Both the position numbers and the translations under genes were made by a program. A stretch of DNA of 64,000 bases from Maribacter arcticus (lineage in GTDB: Bacteria > Bacteroidota > Bacteroidia > Flavobacteriales > Flavobacteriaceae): the NCBI RefSeq assembly GCF_900167935.1, contig NZ_FUYL01000013.1:1-64000 (forward strand), given 5' to 3'. Under the pieces are notes generated by a model, which was not told where the DNA came from, ran no database searches, and saw only the letters and a program-made list of their open reading frames with translations. Positions 1-8,047 of this stretch are shown in pieces (position 1 is the first letter of the stretch; each line of letters begins with the position of its first letter).

Positions 1-307
1 CCAGTTTGTCCAAGTCCTTTTTGATAAGAAGGTCCTTAAGTTGTTTAAGCTCTTTTTGCAGGGCTTTGATACGGGAAAGTTCGTCGTCTGTTTGCACTGT
101 TACACGGGTGTTCATTAAATCTTTACGATCATACTTTTTGATCCATACGTTTATAGTACTGGATTGTATCCCGTAAGTTAATGCAATTTGTCTTTTGGAA
201 TGGTTTCCTTTGGTAAGTTCTGCTAAGACCTTTAGTTTAAAGCTCTCGCTATAACGTCTTACATATCCATCATTTTTATACATATACTTGAAGTGTTTTG
301 TATACAT
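1..307 (-). CDS. IS3-family transposase OrfA, N-terminal part
   Basis: The reading frame starts at ATG 307-305 and stays open to the window edge (about 102 residues). It encodes a helix-turn-helix of the HTH_Tnp_1 type (residues about 15-55, with SFKLKVLAEL, SKRQIALTYGI and NVWIKKYD) followed by the start of a leucine-rich coiled coil (IKALQKELKQLKDLL). In IS3 elements OrfA binds the terminal repeats, and full transposase is made by a frameshift into OrfB. Only OrfA is visible here. The gene is cut by the window, not necessarily broken in the genome. Confidence 0.85.
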   Translation of the reverse strand, partial: MYTKHFKYMYKNDGYVRRYSESFKLKVLAELTKGNHSKRQIALTYGIQSSTINVWIKKYDRKDLMNTRVTVQTDDELSRIKALQKELKQLKDLLIKKDLDKL

Positions 308-323
308 ATTTCAGGACGGGTCA
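1..323 (-). mobile_element. IS3-family insertion sequence, one end only
   Basis: The last bases on this side, read on the minus strand from 323, are TGACCCGTCCTGAAA. This has the TG start usual for IS3-family terminal inverted repeats, and a transposase orfA begins 16 bases inside it. The rest of the element lies outside the window, so the other terminus, the target duplication and intactness cannot be judged. The IS end abuts an attC-like site that starts about 10 bases further on. Confidence 0.7.
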
Positions 324-332
324 AGCTTGCAG

Positions 333-531
333 ATAACGTTGCGGCTATGGCAAGTAGGGCGGGCAAGGAAACCTTTTGTTTCCGTCTGCGCTAGTAGCCA
401 AAGCTTTTTGTTTTGTGATTATTTTCATTTTTTTAATTGCCAAATCCAAAAGATTTGGCGGACTTAGCAAATATGCCCAAGCATTTAAATTTAGCACTTT
501 ATGCCCTATTTGTTATAGCCATTGTTGCCAG
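333..531 (-). repeat. attC-like site 1 (long form)
   Basis: On the minus strand the site begins GGCAAC-AATG-GCTATAAC, just after the stop of the 538-1260 gene, and ends CATAGCCGC-AAC-GTTATC. The inner arms GGCTAT/ATAGCC pair perfectly, and the outer boxes have the AAC/GTT form. The middle carries an inverted repeat, CCAAATC..GATTTGG, followed by GCGGACTTAG, shared with the elements near 3,911 and 11,560. An IS3 end lies 10 bases beyond it. Confidence 0.6.
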
Positions 532-537
532 CAGTTT

Positions 538-1260
538 TTACTTTTTCGGTAAATACAATTTCATATTCTCAATTTCCAGCTCGTCCAAGTGTCCCATTTT
601 ACTTTCGTCTTTAGTTATTAAGTGTAAATGAATATTTGAGTCGTGATGTGTAAAAACTCCTTTGTGTTCCGTTGAGAAGAAACCAATAATCGTTGCTTCT
701 TCATCTTTCAGTTCGTAATTGGTTTGTCCTTTGTGAGCCTCTTTTGGTGATGAAACCTTTTTTCCTTGAGGTAAATTTTGAATATGAATAATTGCTTTTG
801 ATATTTTCCCTGTCAGTTTGAAGGCAAAAGGTCTTTTGAAATCAGTCGTCTTTTCATCTACCAATCTTTCAATGTCTTTAATATACTTAATGCTTGAGGC
901 TAATTCTATTTCATTCCATTCAGTTACGTTGGCATACACTAAAAAAGGTGCTGAGACATCAAATCTTTTTTCAACCGTCATAGTTGAGTCAGACGTGACT
1001 TTTGAAACATAACTTTGTCCATTATTGATAAGTAGTTCTCCTGTCAGATAACTTTCTGGTCCAAGTCCATAAAGTCCTTTTTTATTAGAAATAGTATCAA
1101 GGTTTATACTTCCACTTAATTCTCCTTTCCACATAACATTTTTCATTGCGCCTACAATATTAATGTCTGTATAGGTTTCATTCGAGTTGTTTTTCTTTTG
1201 GTCAGAATTGCAACCAAATATTCCGATTGCTATGATTCCAACTATTACTTTTTTTATCAT
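538..1260 (-). CDS. Alpha-acetolactate decarboxylase-like lipoprotein
   Basis: I chose the ATG at 1260 because it starts a clean lipoprotein signal (MIKKVIVGIIAIGIFGC, Cys 17). The longer frame only adds sequence from the neighbouring repeat. The product is about 240 residues. The C-terminal half has the layout of acetolactate decarboxylases: GFFSTEHKGVFTHHD, a His-x-His in NIHLHLIT, then KMGHLDELE and a final MKLYLP. In that family the His residues bind zinc, and the enzyme turns 2-acetolactate into acetoin. A lipoprotein version would sit in the periplasm or outer membrane, which is odd for that reaction, so the substrate here is uncertain. It is a single gene bounded by attC-like sites on both sides. 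The stop overlaps nothing and lies 7 bases from site 1. Confidence 0.6.
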   Translation of the reverse strand: MIKKVIVGIIAIGIFGCNSDQKKNNSNETYTDINIVGAMKNVMWKGELSGSINLDTISNKKGLYGLGPESYLTGELLINNGQSYVSKVTSDSTMTVEKRFDVSAPFLVYANVTEWNEIELASSIKYIKDIERLVDEKTTDFKRPFAFKLTGKISKAIIHIQNLPQGKKVSSPKEAHKGQTNYELKDEEATIIGFFSTEHKGVFTHHDSNIHLHLITKDESKMGHLDELEIENMKLYLPKK

Positions 1261-1284
1261 AGACTTCGGTTTTCTCAAATTGGT

Positions 1285-1486
1285 GGCAACAAAAGAATAT
1301 AGCAACTGTTAATTATATCTGTAAATATTTAAGAATATAGTTACTAGTAGCTATAGCGTGTTTATATGGTTTTTTGCTTGTTTTAAGCACTTAAATTTAA
1401 GAAATAGAATCTCATTAACTATCGAGAGCGCTAGAATTTTCGCAAGTAGGCTTGCACTTGCAATACATTTTATAAGGTGTTACTTG
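1285..1486 (-). repeat. attC-like site 2 (long form)
   Basis: The site is bounded on the plus strand by GGCAAC (1285-1290) and GTTAC (1479-1483, after TTATAAGGT). Its first 90 bases are nearly identical to those of site 4 (2978-3180), including the imperfect hairpin TATAGCAACTG / CTAGTAGCTATA. The far ends match too (CATTTTATAAGGTGTTA in both). These are therefore two copies of one element flanking unrelated genes. Confidence 0.6.
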
Positions 1487-1565
1487 CTGGGTTAAACGTT
1501 CATCTGTTACCGCAGCCATTTCTTCTTGTTTTATTTTTACTTGCCTACCAGCGTAAGTTTTGTTG

Positions 1566-1937
1566 TTAAAAAAGCTTATTCATTTTGAATACCAACATAA
1601 AAATGAGCATGGCTATTGTAGCCAATAAATGAAGGCCAAAGCCAATATAATTTATGACTTTTACATAGGTATTATTATGAAAACCTATGATGGAGTAAAG
1701 TGCGAATATCAAAAGAATTGCTTCTAGACATAATGCAAATGATTCTCTAAATTCGAAGTTATGCTGTTGTATATTCAGATTTTTGTTGACCCAAAAAATA
1801 AGTATACCCATCACAACAATCGCATTTAAATAAGAAATAAAAAGAGTGGTCTTTTCCATTTTATACCCGATGGATATGAATACTAAATGACAAATCAAGA
1901 TACTAATTAGTGCTACGTTTACGGTGATGTCATTCAT
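1566..1937 (-). CDS. Small four-helix membrane protein, unknown function
   Basis: The product is 123 residues with about four hydrophobic helices (roughly 6-25, 32-51, 68-87 and 95-118) and almost no polar loops. It ends in a short positively charged tail. I recognise no family motif. It is the only ORF between attC-like sites 2 and 3 and runs the same way as its neighbours, as a cassette gene would. The start at 1937 (MNDITVNVAL) leaves about 30 bases to site 3. Length and composition resemble the many small membrane proteins found in integron arrays, which is inference only. Confidence 0.6.
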   Translation of the reverse strand: MNDITVNVALISILICHLVFISIGYKMEKTTLFISYLNAIVVMGILIFWVNKNLNIQQHNFEFRESFALCLEAILLIFALYSIIGFHNNTYVKVINYIGFGLHLLATIAMLIFMLVFKMNKLF

Positions 1938-1967
1938 AAGGTATACTTAGTGTTTTTTTTAATTGAA

Positions 1968-2034
1968 GGTAACGTGTTTGTGTATGATTTCGTAGCTGGC
2001 GGTAGGAAGCTATACATTTTATACCTTGTTAGCC
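1968..2034 (-). repeat. attC-like site 3 (compact, 67 bp)
   Basis: On the minus strand it reads GGCTAAC-AAGG-TATAAAA.. and ends ..TCATACA-CAAACAC-GTTACC. The inner arms GTATAGCT/AGCTACG pair around a CTTCCTACCGCC loop. The size is in the usual 55-140 bp attC range. It sits between the stop of the DUF6090 gene at 2053 and the start of the next gene at 1937. Confidence 0.65.
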
Positions 2035-2052
2035 TTTCGTTTTTTTATGTAA

Positions 2053-2859
2053 TTATTCTTCAAGAACTTCATTAATCTTTTCAGTTAACTTATCGACCGA
2101 ATTATCGAGGTTTTCTATACTCCCCAATATACGACTCAGTTCAAAAAACCGAAGAACATACATATTTGCATAGGCACGATTATTTTTATAGGCACCCATT
2201 TGAACAGGGAAATAGCGGATGTTTCTCTTGAAATCAGGTAGTTTACGGTCTATTTGCTTTTCTGTTTTCTTTAAGTCTACATGTTGTTCTTTGAGCCACA
2301 TATCTAAAAGACTATGATGGTCTATTGTATAAGGAAGCTCTATATTGTTCCAATAGATTTGAAATGCAGAAATGCTTTTATCTAAATCATTTATTTGGCT
2401 TTGATATTCCGAAACGCTTCCTTTTATCGAATCAGATGCGATTTCACTGTACCCGCCAGATGAAACCAATTCGCTTAATGAAGTTGTAGCAACTGAATTA
2501 ATAGATATTGGGCCAAGATCATTTTGCGAGTGCAGAAAATAAGTCTCTAAATCAGCTATTTCGTAATCTGGATTGCTCAATGAATCGATATGGTGAAGTG
2601 AATTACTAATTTGATTTCTAATCGTATTCAGGTTCTTAGTGATGGTCAATTTATTGGCCTTGAGTTCCTCGACCAATGAGTTTAAGTTCTTTGTATTTCT
2701 TAGTTCTGTTTTTTGAATCTCATTTGCATTATTTATCTGTAAAGCAATCAAAATTCCTATTACAACTAAAACAATTTCTCCAATTACATAAAGTAGGTAT
2801 TTGGTGAATTTGTTTTCAGATAACAAGCGTTGCCTTATTCGTCTAAAAAATTTAATCAT
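2053..2859 (-). CDS. DUF6090 family single-pass membrane protein (copy 1)
   Basis: The product is 268 residues. The N-terminus is the family hallmark: a basic amphipathic start (MIKFFRRIRQRLL), SENKFTKYLLY, then one membrane helix around residues 25-43 (GEIVLVVIGILIALQINN). A long alpha-helical, coiled-coil-like region with no enzyme motif follows. The function of this family is not known. The orientation implied by the basic N-terminus puts the C-terminal bulk outside the cytoplasm. This is one of six full copies in the window; they share the N-terminal 45 residues closely and diverge strongly afterwards. It is flanked by attC-like sites 3 and 4 and has a REP-like module directly upstream. 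Confidence 0.85.
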   Translation of the reverse strand: MIKFFRRIRQRLLSENKFTKYLLYVIGEIVLVVIGILIALQINNANEIQKTELRNTKNLNSLVEELKANKLTITKNLNTIRNQISNSLHHIDSLSNPDYEIADLETYFLHSQNDLGPISINSVATTSLSELVSSGGYSEIASDSIKGSVSEYQSQINDLDKSISAFQIYWNNIELPYTIDHHSLLDMWLKEQHVDLKKTEKQIDRKLPDFKRNIRYFPVQMGAYKNNRAYANMYVLRFFELSRILGSIENLDNSVDKLTEKINEVLEE

Positions 2860-2885
2860 GCTCTTATATTTTAATTCATTCGCAA

Positions 2886-2966
2886 CAGCTGGCTCCTCAC
2901 TATCAAAGGTCTGCTAGACCCTTGCTTACGTTCGGCCCTCTAAAGAATTTTATCCTTGGTTTTTTT
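2886..2966. repeat. REP-like module with a dead DUF6090 start
   Basis: It contains an imperfect palindrome, CAAAGGTCTGCTAGACCCTTG. At 2938-2965 the minus strand reads AGG ATA AAA TTC TTT AGA, a DUF6090 gene start whose ATG has become AGG. A matching module lies upstream of the DUF6090 copy at 34944-35753 (35765-35860). Confidence 0.5.
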
Positions 2967-2977
2967 GTTTTAATGAA

Positions 2978-3180
2978 GGCTAACAAAAGGATATAGCAAC
3001 TGTTAATTATATCTGTAAATATTTAAGAATATAGTTACTAGTAGCTATAGCGTGTTTTTATAAGGTTTGTTGCGCTTTTTAAGCTCCTAATTTAGTAAAT
3101 AGAATCGCGATAGCTATCGAGGCCGCTAGAATTTTCGAAAATTGGCTTGCACGTGAAATACATTTTATAAGGTGTTAGCG
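2978..3180 (-). repeat. attC-like site 4 (long form)
   Basis: The plus-strand ends are GGCTAAC (2979-2984) and GTTAGCG (3174-3180). Most of it is a second copy of site 2. The stop codon of the 3175-3822 gene (TAA, 3177-3175) lies inside the terminal box, as often happens at the cassette end of integrons. Confidence 0.65.
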
Positions 3181-3822
3181 ACCGGCTTTATTTCGATTTG
3201 TTTTTCTTTTAATATTTTTTAATGTTGGAATCCAAATCATAAATATTTCACCACAAATTATTGGTACAAATGAAAAGAAATACTCATTTACAGTTCTGCC
3301 AAATGTTGGGTCTTCAATTTGTCCAAATAAAAAGTCCAAAGGAATAATCCCTCCAATTCTTACAGCTACAAATGAAAGTATGCAGATATAACTTCGAACC
3401 ATAAATTGTTGATGTGCTTTTATATTTCCATTTTTCACGCACCACCAAGCTGAAAAAGTAGTAAAAAGGACCAAAACAGCTAAAATAAAGAGTGAAACTC
3501 TACACGGCAAGCAAGAACTTATTAGTGATAGCCTAATCGCCGATAAACCTGCGATAAATGCTCCAATGATGTAAACTTTCCCTGTTAGTCTGTGAAAGTT
3601 CAAATATTTGTTTCTAATCCATTTAGAGAATTGTATTGGTCCGGTCAGTAACGCTAATGTTCCGCCTATTAAGTGGGCGCTTACCCAAATCGGGTTGTTA
3701 ATGTAACTATCACTTCTATATCCAGTAAAATAAACACCTACATTTTCCAGAAAAAAATAAGCTGATAAGCCTATAATTATTGTCCAAGACATCAAGAATA
3801 GTAATCGTTCAATTATTTTCAT
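3175..3822 (-). CDS. DUF2306 family membrane protein
   Basis: The product is 215 residues with about six hydrophobic helices. The central part has the DUF2306 pattern: the WVSAHLIGGTLALLTGPIQF helix, then an N-x-H-R-x-T-G-K-V-Y motif (NFHRLTGKVYIIG), and later an H-x-x-x-M-x-R motif (AHQQFMVRSY). The conserved His residues in this family suggest haem or metal binding in the membrane, but the role is not known. There is a Cys pair in SSCLPC between helices. The stop codon sits inside attC-like site 4, and the 5' side faces half-site 5. Confidence 0.85.
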   Translation of the reverse strand: MKIIERLLFLMSWTIIIGLSAYFFLENVGVYFTGYRSDSYINNPIWVSAHLIGGTLALLTGPIQFSKWIRNKYLNFHRLTGKVYIIGAFIAGLSAIRLSLISSCLPCRVSLFILAVLVLFTTFSAWWCVKNGNIKAHQQFMVRSYICILSFVAVRIGGIIPLDFLFGQIEDPTFGRTVNEYFFSFVPIICGEIFMIWIPTLKNIKRKTNRNKAGR

Positions 3823-3850
3823 ATAGTTACGATGTTTTTTGGCCGCTTGT

Positions 3851-4040
3851 CGCTAACGTCTGCTCACGAAGTTAAATCTTAGTGTCTTGTTTTATTTTTT
3901 CATTATTAAAGCCAAATCCCATCCCGATAATTATCGGGATGGCGGACTTAGTTTAAAGCTCTAAACTTTGGGTTAAACACCAAAACCCGTATTAATTATA
4001 GGCATACTACATCTCGAATTGCTACATGGTCTAAAAATTC
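3851..4040 (-). repeat. Degenerate attC-like element 5
   Basis: One end is clear (plus strand CGCTAACGTCTG, 3851-3862). The opposite box is not (GGCATACTACATC replaces the GCCATTGTTACC of site 9). The interior matches sites 1 and 9: GCCAAATC, then GCGGACTTAG, TAAACTTTGGGTTAA and ACCCGTATTAATTATA. A perfect 22-bp palindrome, CATCCCGATAATTATCGGGATG (3920-3941), sits within the loop. The rest of the gap to 4114 shows nothing else. Confidence 0.5.
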
Positions 4041-4114
4041 AATTTCTATTTTTTAGCTGTCATTTGTCAAAAGTTTTTTTTCTTAACTAAGCGCATAACT
4101 TTTAAAACCAAAAT

Positions 4115-6319
4115 TTATCTTCCTCCTGGAGGGCAATGCAGTTTTAAGTAATTTGTGTATAAGGTTGACAAATGTTTATATGTTCCTTCTCCTTCTCTAA
4201 TTCCATGAGTTCTGTTAGGATAAGGCATAAATTGAAATTGCTTATTATATTTTATGAATTCATTAACTAATATTTCTGCATTTTGATAATGGACATTATC
4301 ATCTCCAGTTCCATGTATATAAAGTAAATTTCCTTCTAGATTTTTTGCATAGGTAACGGGAGAACCTTCAATAAAGTCTTCCATATTTTCTTGAGGTAAG
4401 CCCATATAGCGCTCTTGATAAATGTTATCGTAGGTTAGTTGATTTGCAACTGCAGCGAGTGAAATTCCTGTTTTGTAGATATTAGGATATCGAAACATCA
4501 AATTCAATGTTGCAGATCCTCCTCCGCTATGTCCCCAAACTGCTACCCGTTCAGAATCCACGAAATTCCACTTCAATATTTCTTTGGCTGCCATAGCCTG
4601 ATCGTTAATATTAATCACTCCAATTTTTCTGTAAATTGACTTTCTCCATGCGCGTCCTTTTGGAGCAGGAGTGCCTCTGTTATCTAACGAAATGTATATA
4701 TATCCATCTTCAGCCATATTCCCATTATAATTCCTATTTCTACTCACATTATAGGTGTCTTTTACTGTGGTACCGGCAGGTTCAGAATACACATAAAACA
4801 CTACTGGGTATTTTTTATTTGGATCAAAATTTGTTGGTTTTACCATCCATCCGTCCATTTCAATATTGTCTGAAGTGGTGATGGTAAAGAACTCTGTTGT
4901 TGGTTTTTCTTCTAGCCTTTTAATGTTTTTAAGAATACTTTCTTCTTCGGTTAAAGCTTTGTGATTGGCAACGCTAATAAACTCTTTAGAATAGGGGGTA
5001 AAATGATTTGAAAAGGTATGTTCTGCATACGTACCGTTTGAAGAAAAAGAATAATCATGGCTTCCTTTTAAACTTTCTGGACTTAGCAACTCGTTTTTCC
5101 CTTTTCCATTTAATTTCGTTTTATATAAATATTTTTGCGTGGCATTATCTGGAGAAGCTAGATAATACACAAAACCTTCTTTAGAATTAATGTGCTTCAA
5201 ATCGATCACATCGTATTCACCTTTGGTAATGAGTACCTCTGGCTTTCCTTCTAAGGAAACTTGGTATAAGTGCCTCCATCCATCTTTTTCAGAAGCCCAA
5301 AGAATGCTTTTGTTTTCATTTAAAAAATTAAAATTATTGGTATAATCAATTGCATAAGAATTACCTAGTTGAAATAAATCTACCCAAGCTTCATCTGATT
5401 CTTCATAAATACTTTTTGTGGTTCCTTTTAACGCCTCTGCAATGTATAATTTGCTTTGGTTTTGTTTTCTGTTTAATTGTTGTATTAAAAGGTTGTTGGT
5501 ACTTGGAATAAATTCCATTCTTACCAAATAATTTTGTGAAACATCTCCAGGAACATCCATCCAAGTTGTTTTGGCATCGGAAATAGTTACAACGCCCACT
5601 TTACAAGCAGATGGAGTTTCACCTACTTTTGGGTATTCTAAGGGTACTAATTGAGAATAAATAGAGTCAGTATTGTTGATCATATAAAACTTCTTGATAT
5701 CGCTTGCATCGATTTGCCAATAGGCAATAGACTTGCTATCTGGGCTCCAACGAAATCCATCTCTACAAGCAAATTCCTCCTCGTAAGCCCAATCAAAAGT
5801 TCCATTTATTAAGGAAACGGTACCATTGGTCGTTAAGGGCTTAATGTTGCCACTTGCATCCTCTTCCGCATATATATTGTTATTAGAAACATACGCTATG
5901 GTATTTCCGTCAGGAGAAAACTTTGCAAACATGAGAGATGATGGAGGAAGGCTTTTACCAATTTGCCTTAGCGTATTTGTTTTAAAGTTAAATACCCAAT
6001 AATCTCCTTTGGTATTGAGTCTCCAAACTTTTTTAGTATTGGTAAATAATAGCACTTTTTGTTGGTCTGAAGAAAATGAAAAATGGTCAACATTTAAAGG
6101 TTCTGATGTATCTGCTGGAGTAAGTTGCTCTTTGGTTATGACTGTTTTTGTATCGTGGTTGGGTAGGGTATAGGTGAGCAATTGGTTTTTTTCTAATTTA
6201 TAATAAGAACGCCCATCGTTGGTCCAATTTACTTGTGCTTCTCCATTAAAATTAAAAAAGAAAAAACAAATAAACACGAGAATTTTAAAGATGTTTAAGG
6301 ACTTTTTTACGTTTTTCAT
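4115..6319 (-). CDS. Secreted dipeptidyl peptidase IV-type S9 peptidase
   Basis: The product is 734 residues with a cleavable signal (hydrophobic stretch about 11-24, ending FNGEAQ). An eight-bladed propeller domain comes first, followed by an alpha/beta-hydrolase domain from about 500. The double-Glu substrate clamp typical of DPP4 is present (YEEEFACRDG, followed by FRWSPDSKSIAYW). The catalytic triad is visible: Ser about 598 in WGHSGGGS, Asp about 673 in HGTGDDNVH and His about 705 in NRTHGI. The nucleophile elbow is GHSGGG rather than the common GWSYGG. It likely removes N-terminal dipeptides (X-Pro or X-Ala) from peptides in the periplasm. It is large for a cassette gene but lies alone between attC-like elements 5 and 6. 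Confidence 0.92.
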   Translation of the reverse strand: MKNVKKSLNIFKILVFICFFFFNFNGEAQVNWTNDGRSYYKLEKNQLLTYTLPNHDTKTVITKEQLTPADTSEPLNVDHFSFSSDQQKVLLFTNTKKVWRLNTKGDYWVFNFKTNTLRQIGKSLPPSSLMFAKFSPDGNTIAYVSNNNIYAEEDASGNIKPLTTNGTVSLINGTFDWAYEEEFACRDGFRWSPDSKSIAYWQIDASDIKKFYMINNTDSIYSQLVPLEYPKVGETPSACKVGVVTISDAKTTWMDVPGDVSQNYLVRMEFIPSTNNLLIQQLNRKQNQSKLYIAEALKGTTKSIYEESDEAWVDLFQLGNSYAIDYTNNFNFLNENKSILWASEKDGWRHLYQVSLEGKPEVLITKGEYDVIDLKHINSKEGFVYYLASPDNATQKYLYKTKLNGKGKNELLSPESLKGSHDYSFSSNGTYAEHTFSNHFTPYSKEFISVANHKALTEEESILKNIKRLEEKPTTEFFTITTSDNIEMDGWMVKPTNFDPNKKYPVVFYVYSEPAGTTVKDTYNVSRNRNYNGNMAEDGYIYISLDNRGTPAPKGRAWRKSIYRKIGVININDQAMAAKEILKWNFVDSERVAVWGHSGGGSATLNLMFRYPNIYKTGISLAAVANQLTYDNIYQERYMGLPQENMEDFIEGSPVTYAKNLEGNLLYIHGTGDDNVHYQNAEILVNEFIKYNKQFQFMPYPNRTHGIREGEGTYKHLSTLYTNYLKLHCPPGGR

Positions 6320-6399
6320 CTGTTGATACTTATGGATTATTATTGTTTTTTAAAATTTATTTCAAATGCAAATCATTCATTCTTTTTAGGCATAATGAA

Positions 6400-6534
6400 G
6401 GCTAACGTTTATGTGTAAGAATACTCGCGTGTGAAAGCAACTAACTTACTAAAAATGGAACGAACCAGAGGAAAATCTGCAGGATTTTTTGAGTAGGCAA
6501 GAACCAAGCAATTATTTTTACACGGTGCTAGCCT
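6400..6534 (-). repeat. attC-like site 6
   Basis: On the minus strand it starts GGCTAGC-ACCG-TGTAAAAA and ends CTTACACAT-AAAC-GTTAGCC. The inner arms TGTAA/TTACA and outer boxes GCTA/TAGC pair. One base of the first box has changed (GCTAGC for GCTAAC), which may have weakened it. Outer flanks AACGAAAGGC and CTTCATTA match those of sites 3 and 7. Confidence 0.65.
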
Positions 6535-6569
6535 TTCGTTATTTATTTATTTTTTCAATTCCTTTTTTC

Positions 6570-7850
6570 TTAATTAAATTGAATTGATCTGACATAAATA
6601 GTTTTTCCTTCACCGCCTAAAAAAACAAAGGCGAGCGGTGTTTTTATGATTTTCTTATCTGCCGTTTCAAATTTCTCCAAAGGCACTTCATAGTTTTCCC
6701 AGACATTGCTTAATGTAATATCAACTCTTGATTCTGTGCCATCAGGAAGATCATACTTATCTTTTATCGCTAAAGCGAACTGCTCACCACCAATGGCCCC
6801 CTTCATTTCAAGGATTACCTTTTTGTATTTTGTAAAATCCATTTCAGTTACGCGATTATTCAATGCGTTAATAGTAAAATAAGGGGAGCCCCAGTCAAAC
6901 GTATTTTCAGGATAGGTCAAAATCATAGCGTCATTCTCGAATGTTATACTATCAAAAAACTTGCTACTTGATTGTGCATATATTACTCCAAAATCTGAAG
7001 GTATTTTGCCATTGACTAAAAGATTTAAGACATCAACTTCTGCATAGGAATAGAAAGTACCACTAAAATCTATTTTGGTCTGTTCATCAAAATTCACCTC
7101 TCCTTTTTCGACCATTTCAATGTATTTTTCTCCAAGAATAATTTGCTGATCGTATAAATCAACCATATCTAATTCTTCAAAGCTTTTAGCAAATAGTGCT
7201 ATCGTATAGTCATCGTTTAAAACATCTAAAAACTGCTCTTTAATATCACCTGATTCCATATATTCCCAGGGTCTCTTAAAAAGTGTACCGTCTTCATTTC
7301 TGAATTTATAGGACCATGTTTGAAAATCAGTTTTCAATGTCTGATTATAATCTTCCTCCTGTTGGTGTAAACGTTCGGCTGACGAATAAAACGAATTAAG
7401 TAACAATTCAATATCTGTACCTTGAAGTTTACTTAGATAAATTGAATTTTTTAACGCGTCGAAAGCACTAAGGTTGGGTTGGTAATAAATGATATTATTT
7501 AACTCACCAAAGGTATTGGCTATAAAAGCGTAATCATTAAAAACTAATACTTCTTTTTGAGAATCAAAATAGGTCTTGAAAATAGAATCTGCCCGAATGC
7601 CAATATTTTCTCTTCCCGTTCGGATTAATTTTAAATATCTGATATCAGATTGAATAGCACTGGAAATACTTTTCTTAAGCCCATCGAGTTCTGTTGCCTG
7701 AATACGCTCCTGATTCCAATTATTGATTTGCAGTGCAATTAAAATTCCAATAACCACAAGAATAATTTCTCCAATGGCATATCTCATGTATTTTAATGGT
7801 CTGTTATCATCTGCCATTTTCTTACGTATTTTTCTAAAGAATGGAATCAT
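6570..7850 (-). CDS. DUF6090 protein with extra C-terminal beta-sandwich-like domain (copy 2)
   Basis: The product is 426 residues, about 170 longer than its relatives. Residues 1-50 are the DUF6090 head (MIPFFRKIRKKM, RYAIGEIILVVIGILIALQ, NNWNQER). Residues about 50-260 are helical. From about 300 the sequence changes to beta-rich text (SITFENDAMILTYPENTFDW, KYKKVILEMKGAIGGEQF, WENYEVPLEKFE, FLGGEGKTIYVRSIQF). That layout resembles the carbohydrate-binding or CIA30-like jelly rolls found on secreted glycan-active proteins; assignment is by pattern only. The fused domain would face the periplasm, so ligand or glycan sensing is a possible role. It lies between attC-like sites 6 and 7. Confidence 0.75.
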   Translation of the reverse strand: MIPFFRKIRKKMADDNRPLKYMRYAIGEIILVVIGILIALQINNWNQERIQATELDGLKKSISSAIQSDIRYLKLIRTGRENIGIRADSIFKTYFDSQKEVLVFNDYAFIANTFGELNNIIYYQPNLSAFDALKNSIYLSKLQGTDIELLLNSFYSSAERLHQQEEDYNQTLKTDFQTWSYKFRNEDGTLFKRPWEYMESGDIKEQFLDVLNDDYTIALFAKSFEELDMVDLYDQQIILGEKYIEMVEKGEVNFDEQTKIDFSGTFYSYAEVDVLNLLVNGKIPSDFGVIYAQSSSKFFDSITFENDAMILTYPENTFDWGSPYFTINALNNRVTEMDFTKYKKVILEMKGAIGGEQFALAIKDKYDLPDGTESRVDITLSNVWENYEVPLEKFETADKKIIKTPLAFVFLGGEGKTIYVRSIQFN

Positions 7851-7874
7851 ATGATTTATTTTGTTTTTAATGAA

Positions 7875-8006
7875 GGCTAACGTTTAGTGTAAGCATAGCA
7901 TCAGAATTTTACCCACAAACTTTTCAGTTAAAAACCAACCTTTTTTATATTTCCTTAAGTTCATTTAAGGGATTAAACTGCTATTATTTTTTACACATTG
8001 TTAGCA
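7875..8006 (-). repeat. attC-like site 7
   Basis: On the minus strand it starts GCTAAC-AATG-TGTAAAAA and ends GCTTACAC-TAAAC-GTTAGCC. Outer boxes GCTAAC/GTTAGC pair perfectly, as do inner arms TGTAA/TTACA. The spacers differ in length, like the unequal spacers of classical attC sites. It lies between the stop of the peptidase at 8048 and the start of the DUF6090 gene at 7850. Confidence 0.72.
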
Positions 8007-8047
8007 GTAGTTTATAGATTGGATTAATACAGTCAGTACTATTTATA

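Noticed and set aside
437-631. 64-residue plus-strand frame with a hydrophobic stretch
   Set aside because: It covers attC-like site 1 and the 3' end of the real minus-strand gene; no independent support.
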